From positions 1 to 64,000 of the forward strand of contig JAGWQH010000025.1 in NCBI GenBank assembly GCA_028870115.1: DNA of 64,000 nt. The letters are read 5' to 3'. The notes under the pieces are model-generated. The model made no database searches. It saw only the letters and a program-made list of their open reading frames with translations, and was not told the origin of the DNA. How positions within the stretch are numbered: position 1 is the stretch's first letter; the number at the start of each line of letters is the position of its first letter. The translations under genes and the position numbers were made by a program. This document shows, one piece after another, positions 11,790 through 20,002 of the stretch. This DNA is from Candidatus Methylomirabilota bacterium (GTDB taxonomy: Bacteria; Methylomirabilota; Methylomirabilia; Methylomirabilales; Methylomirabilaceae).

Positions 11790-14351
11790 ATGGAACGACT
11801 GATTAAGAGTCTCGCCGCTGTGATCGGCAGTTCGTCGGCAATGCGGTCCGCCGCCCCCGACCAACTCCTCGGAACCGTTCTGGGAGAGGTCCTGAAGGTG
11901 GTCGACGACGCGGTCCTTGGCTGGATCTGCCTGACCCGCGGTCTCCCGGACCACGTGAACTGGCCTGCCGCCACCAAGTTACCACAGGATTCGGTCTATC
12001 TTGCGGCCGTCAGACATGCCGGCAAGGAGGTTTCTACAGCTCCTACCGTTGACTGCCCGGACTGCCCCTGTTGCCGCTTCCTTACCGGCGCCGATCCACC
12101 CCCCAAGTTTAGCATCATCGATCATTGTCCGCAGCCAGCCTTATCCGAGTCGCCAGCCGGCGCTCATGCGTGCGTGCCCCTCTTCGCGCAGGATCGGCCG
12201 ATCGGTGTGCTGAATCTCGCCAAGGCGGGGTCTGCGTCCTTCTCCAACATTGAACGGCTGTTCCTCCAGGCTGTCGCGAGTCAGTTGAGTGCGGCGTTGG
12301 AGAATGCCAGCCTGATCGGTGAGACACAGGTCAGACTCAAAGAGACGCAGACGCTGCTCGAGGTGAGTTACTCCGTCAATTCTACCCTCGATCTGCAGGA
12401 GGCTATCCGACGCATCGCGCGAGCAGTCGCCCGCGTCCTCTCGGCCGATACTGCCGGCGCCTATCTGTTAGACAGCGATGGCAGACAGCTCCTCCCGTTT
12501 GCCGGTTATCGTCTGCCCAAGCATCTCTTAGACCGGCTCAAACGGACACCGATTCCAGTAAAGGGATTTCGATTTATCGAAGAAGCGTTAAGTACAAAGG
12601 GGGCCGTATATACGAGCGATACCAGCAGGGAGAGTAGAGTCGACCACTCCGTATTTCATGCTTTTTCCTGTAAATCAGCTCTTTTTGTACCGATGCTGGC
12701 AAAAAATAAGATCGTCGGCGGTCTCTTCGCCACCTGGTGGACAGAGGAGCACCACTTTACCAAAGAAGAGGTGCGGTTGGTGGATGCCATCGCTCGCCAG
12801 ACTGCGGTCGCCATCGAGAACGCCAAACTTTTTGAAGAAGCCCGAACGCATGCTCAGGCTGCCAGGGCCTCAGAGGAGAAGTATCGACTGCTGGCCGAGC
12901 ATGTTCGCGACATAATCTACGCGCTGGACGCTGAAGGTCGATTTACGTACGTGAACCCTGGGGTAAGGGCAATACTCGGCTACACGCCTGAAGAGCTGTT
13001 GGGTCGCTACTTTACCGACATCCTCACGTCCATAAGCCAGCGCCAGATCCTGGAGATCTTTGCCAGGGCGGCCAAGGGTAATGACCCATTCGGCTTCTGC
13101 GAGCTTGATATGGTGAAGAAAGAGGATTCCGTATTAGTTCCGTTCGAGATTGGAATGGTGACCATTCGGGATGTCACAGGCCAGATGACGGGCTGGCATG
13201 GGATCGCGCGGGATGTCACAGAACGGAAGCAATTAGAGCAGCAGCTTCTTCGGGCAGAAAGGCTCCGAGCCCTAGGCGAGATGGCGTCTGGAGTCGCCCA
13301 TAACTTTAACAACGTGCTGGGCGCAATCCTGGGGCGAGCTCAAATATTGCGTCGGGCAGTCCAGGAGGCGGAGGCAACGCGAGGTCTCGAAGCGATTGAA
13401 AAGGCGGCGCTGGACGGGGCCAACATGGTTCGCCGCCTGCAACATTTTACCCGCCAACGGCGAGATGAAGAGTTCTTCCCTGTGGATCTCAACCAGGTGG
13501 TCAAAGACGTCCTGGCCATCACCGAAGTCAAGTGGAAAGACGAAGCCAATCTCGCCGGAACGACCATCGAGATTGCAACCAGCTACGGTAAGATCTCCCA
13601 TGTGATGGGCAATATCTCGGAACTTCGGGAGGTCCTGACTAATCTCATCTTCAACGCTGTGGAGGCGATGCCAAACGGAGGCAAGCTTACATTGAAGACC
13701 GAAGAGATTGAAGAGTGGGTCTGCGCAAGCGTGTCGGACACGGGGATCGGAATGACCGACGACGTGAAGACCAAGGTGTTCGATCCTTTCTTTACCACGA
13801 AGGGGGTCAAGGGGACCGGGCTTGGCTTGAACGTGTCGCATGGAATCATCAGAGTACACCATGGCCAGATCTATGTGCAGAGCCAACCCGGGCAGGGTAC
13901 CACCGTGTTGGTCAAGCTGCCGATTTCCTCCGAGTGTGGATCAACCCCACAGCTCAAACCGGTGCCGTCTACTCATAAGCCGGGACGAATCCTGGTGATT
14001 GACGATGATGAAATGATCCGCGAACTTCTCTTCGAACTCCTTCAGGCGGCCGGGCATACGGTCGTTCAAGCAGGGGGTGGGCGGGAAGGGATTCATCTTT
14101 TCCAGCAGGTGAGCTTCGATCTTGTCCTTACAGACTTGGGTATGCCCGAGTGCACGGGTTGGGAAGTGGCATCGGCCATAAAGAGCATAGCCCCTCGTAC
14201 CCCCATTGGTCTCATTACCGGGTGGGGGCTTACGCTTGACCGGGGGAAGCTCAAGGAGGCTGGAGTCGATTTGGTCTTGAGCAAGCCGTTCCAGGTCACC
14301 GAGGTGATGGCGCTCGTCGCGGAGGGATTGGAGCTTCGCGAAAAGATCTAG
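11790..14351 (+). CDS. Hybrid sensor histidine kinase (GAF-GAF-PAS-HisKA-HATPase-REC)
   Basis: 853 residues with no clear membrane segment, so probably cytosolic. Two GAF-like domains (about 20-175 and 185-345) are followed by a PAS domain (about 365-485), a dimerisation/phosphoacceptor helix with His at about 504 (GVAHNFNN), an HATPase domain (NLIFNAVEAMP, DTGIGM, GTGLGLNVSHG; about 600-712) and a C-terminal receiver domain with the phosphoacceptor Asp at about 782 (DLVLTDLGMP). Cys-rich DCPDCPCC at about 88-95 in GAF1 could bind a metal or cluster; this is only a suggestion. The receiver has no output domain, so a separate response partner is expected elsewhere. Confidence 0.88.
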   Translation: MERLIKSLAAVIGSSSAMRSAAPDQLLGTVLGEVLKVVDDAVLGWICLTRGLPDHVNWPAATKLPQDSVYLAAVRHAGKEVSTAPTVDCPDCPCCRFLTGADPPPKFSIIDHCPQPALSESPAGAHACVPLFAQDRPIGVLNLAKAGSASFSNIERLFLQAVASQLSAALENASLIGETQVRLKETQTLLEVSYSVNSTLDLQEAIRRIARAVARVLSADTAGAYLLDSDGRQLLPFAGYRLPKHLLDRLKRTPIPVKGFRFIEEALSTKGAVYTSDTSRESRVDHSVFHAFSCKSALFVPMLAKNKIVGGLFATWWTEEHHFTKEEVRLVDAIARQTAVAIENAKLFEEARTHAQAARASEEKYRLLAEHVRDIIYALDAEGRFTYVNPGVRAILGYTPEELLGRYFTDILTSISQRQILEIFARAAKGNDPFGFCELDMVKKEDSVLVPFEIGMVTIRDVTGQMTGWHGIARDVTERKQLEQQLLRAERLRALGEMASGVAHNFNNVLGAILGRAQILRRAVQEAEATRGLEAIEKAALDGANMVRRLQHFTRQRRDEEFFPVDLNQVVKDVLAITEVKWKDEANLAGTTIEIATSYGKISHVMGNISELREVLTNLIFNAVEAMPNGGKLTLKTEEIEEWVCASVSDTGIGMTDDVKTKVFDPFFTTKGVKGTGLGLNVSHGIIRVHHGQIYVQSQPGQGTTVLVKLPISSECGSTPQLKPVPSTHKPGRILVIDDDEMIRELLFELLQAAGHTVVQAGGGREGIHLFQQVSFDLVLTDLGMPECTGWEVASAIKSIAPRTPIGLITGWGLTLDRGKLKEAGVDLVLSKPFQVTEVMALVAEGLELREKI

Positions 14352-14390
14352 CAGAGTGTCGGGATAGTGCACACTCTGCTAGATCTTTAC
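14344..14390. terminator. Bidirectional terminator between convergent genes
   Basis: A perfect 16-bp inverted repeat, AGATCTAGCAGAGTGT (14344-14359) and ACACTCTGCTAGATCT (14371-14386), with an 11-nt loop and short T/A flanks. The left arm contains the kinase stop codon. It serves the kinase gene and probably the convergent radical SAM fusion gene. Confidence 0.75.
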
Positions 14391-14399
14391 CACGTTGTG

Positions 14400-16853
14400 T
14401 CAATTGGCCCGCTTGACAAGCCATTCTGAGATGATGGGCCAGATCTCCTGCTGGGCCCGACGACTCGTGATGATCCGCGCATGACTGTAATCCTCTCCGT
14501 ATCCTTCGGATTTGGCGCAGAACACCATTTGCTTATCCAGGCCCCCTAATGCATTGTAGAGCCGGCGACACCCCTGATGAGGGGCAATGAACCGGTCGCC
14601 TCCTCCGGCGAAGCAGAGAGCGGGGACCTCAATCCTTCCGAGCCCCTCGAGGTAGTCGAAACCATCTGTTCCGGTCCATCGACCATTCCAATTCCAGCGG
14701 AACCACTGGTTCATCACGCCACGGAATTCGTTCTCCGGTCCCAGCTTGAACAATGGCCCTGGCGCGTATCCGATGAGATTGTTCCCCACTGCGCTCAGGG
14801 CAATCTTCGCCCAGCCTGACCAGGTGACCCCCGCATCCGTTGCCTGGCTGGCCAGCGTTACGATCCCCTTGACCTGTGCGCACGCTTCAGGATGACGCGC
14901 CAGGTGCATCAGGGGCACAAGGCCACCTCCGCTGTGCCCGATCCAGAAGAGCTGCTTGTTCTGTGTCCTTTGTCGTACTGCGCGGAGCGCTGCCGGTACG
15001 TCAAGCTCACTGAACTGCTCGAAATCCGGGTGAACCGGTCCAACCTCGCTTCGACCGTGACCTCTGAGCTCCAGGATCCAGCAGTCAAAGCCGTTTTCGG
15101 CAAGATATGTGGCTAGCCTCGTGCAAGTCTGGGCGTTTGAAAATGTCCCGTGAGAGAGAAGGACGGGAGATTCGTACCAGACCTCGCCGTAAATCCTCAG
15201 CAGTGAGAGTTCAACGCTGTCGCTGGTCAGCTCCCGATGCCATGTGAGTTCGACCGATTCGCGTCGCCGCGGTGTCATGAGCCGGAAATCAGAAGCGACG
15301 CTTTCGGATTCAGCCATCAGTTCCGTGCTGGGGATGGATTCTTCTGTGATCCGTTCTCGTCGGGTGGCTGTATTCGCGGGCAGTTGCTGTACCAATGGCA
15401 GCACATCCTCTTGGATGCGCGGTGCTGAGGTTTTGCCCTTTCTCATTTCCTCTGTCCGCTCATGCGCGAGCAAACCCTGGATCAAGGGAGTGTAGAAGAC
15501 CCCATCGCCCACCAACGTCACCTTCTCGTGATCGATCTCGACCCATCGTTTCTCGGCGAGCGCCTGCCAGATATCGGCATACTCTTCAAGCAGATCCCGA
15601 CCGAAGATCCTTTTGTACAGGTGCAGGTCCGCACTCATTCCCTGAAGCGACTGAAAGAGCCAGGCGATCCGAAGATCCTTCGCTGTGTATCGGAATCCAC
15701 GCTCAATCGGAAATCGACTCTCGTCAAGTCTACCGAAATAGTCTCCGACCTTAAGAGAGTTCATATAGGTCCAACCAGGCATCTCAGGGGTCCCAAGGAA
15801 GTACGATACACCGGCGAACCCCCAACCCCACATGTCATATCCGATGATCCCTTGCTCCTTGTCGTATGTGAAGAATCGACGCATGTGCTCTTCAAACTGA
15901 AGGTCGTCCGGTAGGTCAGCAGCCGGTTTCTCCCAGTCGTAGGCGGTCATCTGTCGGTATCCATGGCTCTCGAGGAACTGCTTGGACGTGTGATACATCT
16001 CGAGGTTCTGCTCGGTCGAAGGGATCTCATCCCGCCGATGGCGCGCGAAATCGGTCCGACCGGCCACGTTGAGTTCGTAATGAGTGATGTGTCGGACGCC
16101 TGCGCGAACGATCGCCTCCAGGTCCTTCAGCATCAACGCCATCGTCTGTCGCGGCCACCCGAAGATCAGATCGACACTGCTTCGGAGTCCCAGTTCCTCA
16201 CACCACTGGAGAGTCTGAAAAGCGTGCTTGGCCTTCTGCTTCCGCCCGCTCAGCTTGATCATCTCATCATCGAGTTGCTGCACTCCCATGCTGATCCGAT
16301 TGACCCCGGCTGTCTTCATCGCCGCGAGCTTCTCCCTGGTAAAAAGCTGAGGAATCCCTTCCATTGTGATTTCGATACCTTGGGGAATGGTTGGGAAGAC
16401 TCCTCTCACGACCTCCATAAGCCTATGGTAATCATCCGGCTTATACAGGTTCGATGTTCCTCCCCCAAAATAGATACTGGCGGGTTCCTCCCCTTCGAAG
16501 AATTGTTGATACCGTCGCCCTTCCGACTCCAGGTACTTCAAGTACGTATCCAGTTGATGCTGACCCTGGTACACCTCGCTTGGAAATAGGCAGTAGCCGC
16601 ATCGTTCGGGGTTGGTGGGAAGGCAGTATGGGGTGCCGACATACAGGTTGAGTCGCTTTGGTATGGCTGCGTTTGCGACTCTTCGCTCGATCATCACCTC
16701 CTTCATTGGCACATCCCGCTCCAGCCAGAAGAGCGGGGAGGGATGGGCGTGCAGGACCCGGTTGCTCTGTCGCCTTGTCCGTTGCTTCTCGATGTAGTTG
16801 TACACCTCCTTGACTGGATTGCGGTAGATTGTCTGAACGCTTGCATTATTCAT
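14400..16853 (-). CDS. HemN/HemW-like radical SAM domain fused to an alpha/beta hydrolase
   Basis: 817 residues. The N-terminal ~460 residues are a coproporphyrinogen-oxidase-like (HemN/HemW superfamily) radical SAM protein: YVGTPY, cluster cysteines at 77, 85 and 88 (CX7CX2C rather than CX3CX2C), the SAM-binding FGGGTSN near 130, and NRISMGVQQLDD and SVDLIFGWPRQT. A linker of about 60 residues leads to an alpha/beta hydrolase with LLSHGTFSN (oxyanion region), nucleophile elbow GHSGGG (Ser about 641), AGGGD as likely acid and a late YSHARI histidine. The start at 16853 has a strong GAGAGGAGG site. The fusion is unusual and suggests the two activities act in sequence on one lipid- or ester-like substrate; this is inference. 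Confidence 0.82.
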   Translation of the reverse strand: MNNASVQTIYRNPVKEVYNYIEKQRTRRQSNRVLHAHPSPLFWLERDVPMKEVMIERRVANAAIPKRLNLYVGTPYCLPTNPERCGYCLFPSEVYQGQHQLDTYLKYLESEGRRYQQFFEGEEPASIYFGGGTSNLYKPDDYHRLMEVVRGVFPTIPQGIEITMEGIPQLFTREKLAAMKTAGVNRISMGVQQLDDEMIKLSGRKQKAKHAFQTLQWCEELGLRSSVDLIFGWPRQTMALMLKDLEAIVRAGVRHITHYELNVAGRTDFARHRRDEIPSTEQNLEMYHTSKQFLESHGYRQMTAYDWEKPAADLPDDLQFEEHMRRFFTYDKEQGIIGYDMWGWGFAGVSYFLGTPEMPGWTYMNSLKVGDYFGRLDESRFPIERGFRYTAKDLRIAWLFQSLQGMSADLHLYKRIFGRDLLEEYADIWQALAEKRWVEIDHEKVTLVGDGVFYTPLIQGLLAHERTEEMRKGKTSAPRIQEDVLPLVQQLPANTATRRERITEESIPSTELMAESESVASDFRLMTPRRRESVELTWHRELTSDSVELSLLRIYGEVWYESPVLLSHGTFSNAQTCTRLATYLAENGFDCWILELRGHGRSEVGPVHPDFEQFSELDVPAALRAVRQRTQNKQLFWIGHSGGGLVPLMHLARHPEACAQVKGIVTLASQATDAGVTWSGWAKIALSAVGNNLIGYAPGPLFKLGPENEFRGVMNQWFRWNWNGRWTGTDGFDYLEGLGRIEVPALCFAGGGDRFIAPHQGCRRLYNALGGLDKQMVFCAKSEGYGEDYSHARIITSRRAQQEIWPIISEWLVKRAN

Positions 16854-17274
16854 GTTGCCTCCTCTCTCTGCGTAGCCCGACCTCCAATCTGGAGGACGGG
16901 GGATGGCTGGTTAGCCCTGTCCGAATTTGGAACACAGCCTTCCAGCGTTGATCGTGTTGAGTTGAGTGTAATATGGTGTAGTAAAGCCTGTACGAGTAAG
17001 CATCAAAATGATGTCTATTACCTATTTAAGTAGGCATAACATATCAAAAAATATGTTTTAATTCATATTAGATAATTAAACACATAAATATATGCAAATA
17101 GAATGCTAGATACGATCAAACAACATCACATTATATTATTTGCGAAGATATTATTATCGGATAACGTAGATGTACAATGGAAAGCTGTATAACTGAGGCG
17201 TGCAGCGAGTCAATAATTATAGGACGGATTGAATCGAGGATAGATGTGAAGAAACGAGAGGAGTGGAGAGCGGC
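16854..17274. other. AT-rich intergenic region
   Basis: About 420 bp without a gene. Positions about 16970-17230 are strikingly AT-rich, with several AT-only runs, in an otherwise GC-rich window. It lies upstream of the radical SAM fusion (minus strand) and downstream of the MqnD-like gene, so it probably carries the fusion gene's promoter. No specific operator could be named; CATCA and TGATG flank a short AAA as a weak palindrome near 17003. Confidence 0.5.
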
Positions 17275-18114
17275 TTAACCTGGAAGGAACTCCGGGTGGA
17301 TTCGCGTGGTGATCACCCCTTGCTGCCATGCTAAATTCAGGAGATGTTCGAGACCCCGTCTGCTTTCCTGGTTCCAGGCGCGAGTGTCCTCATTGACATA
17401 CATGTCGACGAACCGGTCGGCCAGCGCCGCCTCCATACCGCGGCCAAACTGCATGGCATACTGGAGCGCCTCCTGTCGGTGAGCCAAGCCATAGTCGATA
17501 CTGGCCTGGAGATATCTCGAGACTTCCAGGCAACAGGGCTCACCCAGATCCTTACGGATGGCGTTGGCCCCAAGGGGCAGTGGCAGCGCGGTCTGCTGGT
17601 GCCACCACGTTCCAAGATCGACTAGCCTGGTAAAGCCGCGGGCGTCGAACGTAAGCTGGCCTTCGTGAATGACAAGTGCGGCATCCGCCTCGCCGCTCTC
17701 GATGGCATCGAACACCTGGTCGAAGGGGACCTCAATGGCCTGGAACTCACCGAGGTACAATCGCAGCACGAGGAATGCCGTCGTGAGTCTACCGGGGACG
17801 GCAATTCGCTTGCCGCGGAGCTCGGCAGGATCAAGTCCTCGCTTCGCCACCACGATCGGCCCGTAGTTCCGTCCGATGCTGGCGCCATGGGGTAACAGTA
17901 TGTAGCGATCGGCTACATAGGTGTAGGCATGAACCGAGAGCGCCGTCACCTCCAGTTTGCCTGCCAGCGCCCAACTGTTCAGTGTGTCGATCGCTTCGAG
18001 GACATGCTGGAAGCGAAATCGCCCTGTATCGAGTCGCTCCTTCGCCAGGGCGTAAAACATGAATGCATCATCCGGATCGGGACTATGTCCGATCCGGATG
18101 AGAGATGTCTCCAT
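17275..18114 (-). CDS. MqnA/MqnD-family periplasmic-binding-fold enzyme (futalosine menaquinone pathway)
   Basis: 279 residues from the ATG at 18114; an upstream in-frame start at 18282 would run back into the preceding gene. The opening IRIGHSPDPDDAFMFYAL matches the MqnD/MqnA signature around the active-site loop (family SPCPNDTFMF), and TALSVHAY and LPLPLGANAIRKDLG follow. The family cleaves cyclic dehypoxanthinylfutalosine (MqnD) or dehydrates chorismate (MqnA). By overall pattern MqnD is favoured, but the two cannot be separated with certainty by eye. It is 13 bp downstream of the chlorite-dismutase-like gene, so the two are co-transcribed. Confidence 0.75.
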   Translation of the reverse strand: METSLIRIGHSPDPDDAFMFYALAKERLDTGRFRFQHVLEAIDTLNSWALAGKLEVTALSVHAYTYVADRYILLPHGASIGRNYGPIVVAKRGLDPAELRGKRIAVPGRLTTAFLVLRLYLGEFQAIEVPFDQVFDAIESGEADAALVIHEGQLTFDARGFTRLVDLGTWWHQQTALPLPLGANAIRKDLGEPCCLEVSRYLQASIDYGLAHRQEALQYAMQFGRGMEAALADRFVDMYVNEDTRAWNQESRRGLEHLLNLAWQQGVITTRIHPEFLPG

Positions 18115-18127
18115 ATGCGTCCGTTCT

Positions 18128-18841
18128 CTAGCCCAAGTCGTCCAGGGTCTCGTGAATAGTCTTTTGAATGCAGGTAAAGATCGGCGTATCACGAAGGGTA
18201 AAACGGCTTGCTTCGGTCTCGCGGAGCGCCATGACAAGCTCCATAAAATCAGCCGGCCTATCACTTTCAAACGCCACCACAAACTCCTGGTCGTCGAGGC
18301 CGAATGAGTAGGTAGTGTTCAGTTTCACCGATGGAAACTTGTGGCCCACTTTAATATGGACATTCATCATCTCCTGACGCCGATCAAGCGGCAGCAGGTA
18401 CCAGTCCCGTTGCTTGACAAACGGATAGACGAACAGGTACTGATGTTCACCGGGGATGATGGTCGATCGACGGCCCTCCTGGCCGGGATGCAGATGCTTG
18501 GCCACATAGATCGAGCGCCTGGCCATGGCGACGAATGAGTACGGCGTGGCCACGTAGGAGCCGAGCACCGTCCCGTTGAGCTGTCTGGACATCTCCTGCA
18601 ACAACTTCAGCGAGTTACCGATTCGCCAGAGCATAAAATCGGTGTCCGGCCGGAGTCCTACGGTCGAGTAAGGGATCAGCAGCATCCGTTCACGCCACTG
18701 CTCAATCGCGGCGCCGAACTCCTTTTTACTTGCCTCGCGTTCTTCTTTCGGAAGCCGTCGCCAGGCCAGGTCGACCTTATAAAAAGCGAAATTAATGTAT
18801 TGTTCTGCGGCTGAAGTCGGCATGTCATCGTCCTCATTCAT
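18128..18841 (-). CDS. Chlorite dismutase-fold heme protein (HemQ/ChdC-like)
   Basis: 237 residues. The conserved core is easy to see: WRRLPKEERE, YSTVGLRPDTDFMLWRI, the proximal-heme His region MMNVHIKVGHKFPSVK, and YSFGLDDQEFVVAFESD. By eye, the position that holds the distal Arg in true chlorite dismutases is not Arg, so a coproheme decarboxylase (heme synthesis) or related heme role is more likely than chlorite detoxification. It is first in a two-gene operon with the MqnD-like gene. The start codon is at the head of an acidic NEDDD stretch; a second Met six residues on is possible. Confidence 0.8.
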   Translation of the reverse strand: MNEDDDMPTSAAEQYINFAFYKVDLAWRRLPKEEREASKKEFGAAIEQWRERMLLIPYSTVGLRPDTDFMLWRIGNSLKLLQEMSRQLNGTVLGSYVATPYSFVAMARRSIYVAKHLHPGQEGRRSTIIPGEHQYLFVYPFVKQRDWYLLPLDRRQEMMNVHIKVGHKFPSVKLNTTYSFGLDDQEFVVAFESDRPADFMELVMALRETEASRFTLRDTPIFTCIQKTIHETLDDLG

Positions 18842-18984
18842 CCTTCATTAGACCGGGCTGCTGCTTGCGCCGCTCAACCCGTTTGGCCTTCTCCACTCCT
18901 CTTATACATCAGGATCAGGGTGGGCGCAAGGACTGCTTGAGGTCTCGATAGGGTTTTGACTGATTATCCTGTGGCTGATTATCC

Positions 18985-19013
18985 TTGACAAATGCGCGGG
19001 TGATGCTTATAGT
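18985..19013 (+). promoter_or_regulatory. Probable sigma-70 promoter of rpsU
   Basis: TTGACA (18985-18990), 17-bp spacer, TATAGT (19008-19013). The hairpin at 19059-19088 and the rpsU start (19145) follow, giving a leader of about 125 nt. Confidence 0.6.
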
Positions 19014-19058
19014 AAAACGTTTGTTGGTCTGAGGGCTTCGTTTACGTAGTCTGAAAGC

Positions 19059-19088
19059 ACCGCGAGGACCAGGGGCTCGCGGTTTTTC
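19059..19088 (+). terminator. Hairpin with T-run in the rpsU leader
   Basis: ACCGCGAG (19059-19066) pairs with CTCGCGGT (19076-19083), followed by TTTTCC. It lies between the likely promoter and rpsU, so it could act as an attenuator of the ribosomal protein gene rather than as an end-of-gene terminator. Confidence 0.6.
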
Positions 19089-19144
19089 CGTTTCTAAGAC
19101 CCTGATCATATCAGCGGAAAGCGATGCTGTGATGAAGAGGGATA

Positions 19145-19426
19145 ATGGCTCTTGACGATGGCACTGAGGAGACGAGCGGGGGTTCGAGGTCCGACAAAGG
19201 GACTCGACATCGCCCTCTCGAGGTCAAAGTAGACGGTCGAGGGGTCGAATCGGCTATTCGGCTCTTTAAAAAGCTCGTTTTGCGCGATGGAATCCTGAAG
19301 GAACTGAAACGAAGAGCGCATTACGAGAAACCAGGGGAGAAGCGTCGCCGAAAGGTTCGTGAGGCTGCGCGCAGACTTCGCCGTCAGGCAGCTCGCGCGG
19401 TTCGCCGCGACCAGTCGGAATTCTGA
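19145..19426 (+). CDS. rpsU: Ribosomal protein bS21
   Basis: 93 residues. The bS21 core begins near residue 25 ([42 protein letters not shown]) and ends in a very basic helix. A 24-residue polar N-terminal extension is present if the ATG at 19145 is used; this is longer than in most bS21 proteins. GAAGAGGG precedes the start. It is followed by an RRM RNA-binding protein gene, an association also known in cyanobacteria, where rpsU and rbp genes are neighbours. It acts in the small ribosomal subunit in translation initiation. Confidence 0.9.
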   Translation: MALDDGTEETSGGSRSDKGTRHRPLEVKVDGRGVESAIRLFKKLVLRDGILKELKRRAHYEKPGEKRRRKVREAARRLRRQAARAVRRDQSEF

Positions 19427-19545
19427 GTCCTCCGGGGAGATCCGGGAGGACGAAGCCGGCCATGGAAGGCGGGACCATGGCGACGGCATCAATCGAACTA
19501 CCCGTCAAAAGTCGGCGGTACGCCGGCGAAAGGAGTTCCAAGCGC

Positions 19546-19872
19546 ATGGGGACACGAGTGTATGTGGGCAATCTCCCGTTTGATACGGACGCATCTGCGC
19601 TCCGCGCCCTTTTCGAAGAGGGTGGTCGTCGGGTGGCTGATGTGAAGATCATTACCGATCGCGATACCGGACGACCGCGGGGCTTTGCCTTTGTCGAAAT
19701 GGAGAACCAGAGCGACGCTCAGGCTGCCATCCAGGCGTTGAACGGACGAGAGGTTGGCGGCCGACCTCTGACGGTCAATGAGGCAAAAGAGCAGGCCCCT
19801 CGCCGCGGAGGCGGAGGAGGCGGATTTCGCAGCGGTGGTGGTGGCGGCGGTCGCAGACCGCGCGGCTATTAA
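19546..19872 (+). CDS. RRM-type RNA-binding protein with Gly-rich tail
   Basis: 108 residues from the ATG at 19546, chosen because AAAGGAG lies 10 bp upstream; an in-frame ATG at 19462 lacks a ribosome site. A single RNA recognition motif has RNP2 VYVGNL at the N-terminus and RNP1 RGFAFVEM near residues 46-53. The last ~30 residues are Gly/Arg-rich ([21 protein letters not shown]), like cold-inducible single-RRM proteins of cyanobacteria and other bacteria. It is downstream of rpsU. A role in RNA remodelling or cold response is inferred from family. Confidence 0.9.
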   Translation: MGTRVYVGNLPFDTDASALRALFEEGGRRVADVKIITDRDTGRPRGFAFVEMENQSDAQAAIQALNGREVGGRPLTVNEAKEQAPRRGGGGGGFRSGGGGGGRRPRGY

Positions 19873-19896
19873 TCGGGATCGCGTGCAATTTCAAAG

Positions 19897-19933
19897 GAGC
19901 AGGCCCTGTGGTGGATCAGGCCTGCTCGATTTT
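19897..19933 (+). terminator. Rho-independent terminator after the RRM gene
   Basis: GAGCAGGCC (19897-19905) pairs with GGCCTGCTC (19919-19927), followed by GATTTT. Confidence 0.75.
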
Positions 19934-20002
19934 CTCCAGCCTATTGAGGTCCTGAGATCCCTTATCCCTATCGGTAGCATTCGAACAACCGTTTTTTGAT
20001 CG

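Larger units (their letters stand above)
18842..19144. other. Intergenic region between divergent hemQ-like gene and rpsU
   Basis: About 300 bp with no gene. It must hold the promoters of both divergent units. The clearest element is a hairpin at 19059-19088. TTGACA occurs at 18985-18990 on the plus strand with TATAGT 17 bp further (19008-19013), a good promoter candidate for the rpsU unit. Confidence 0.5.

Noticed and set aside
15462-16589. Long plus-strand frames (150 and 208 residues)
   Set aside because: Antisense to the radical SAM-hydrolase fusion, which has clear conserved motifs; no ribosome sites or domains.
18114-18282. Longer start for the MqnD-like gene
   Set aside because: It would extend into the upstream chlorite-dismutase-like coding region; the METSLIRIGHSP start fits the family.
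18128-18841. Authentic chlorite dismutase
   Set aside because: The fold matches, but the distal Arg expected for chlorite breakdown is not seen in hand alignment; a HemQ-like role is preferred.
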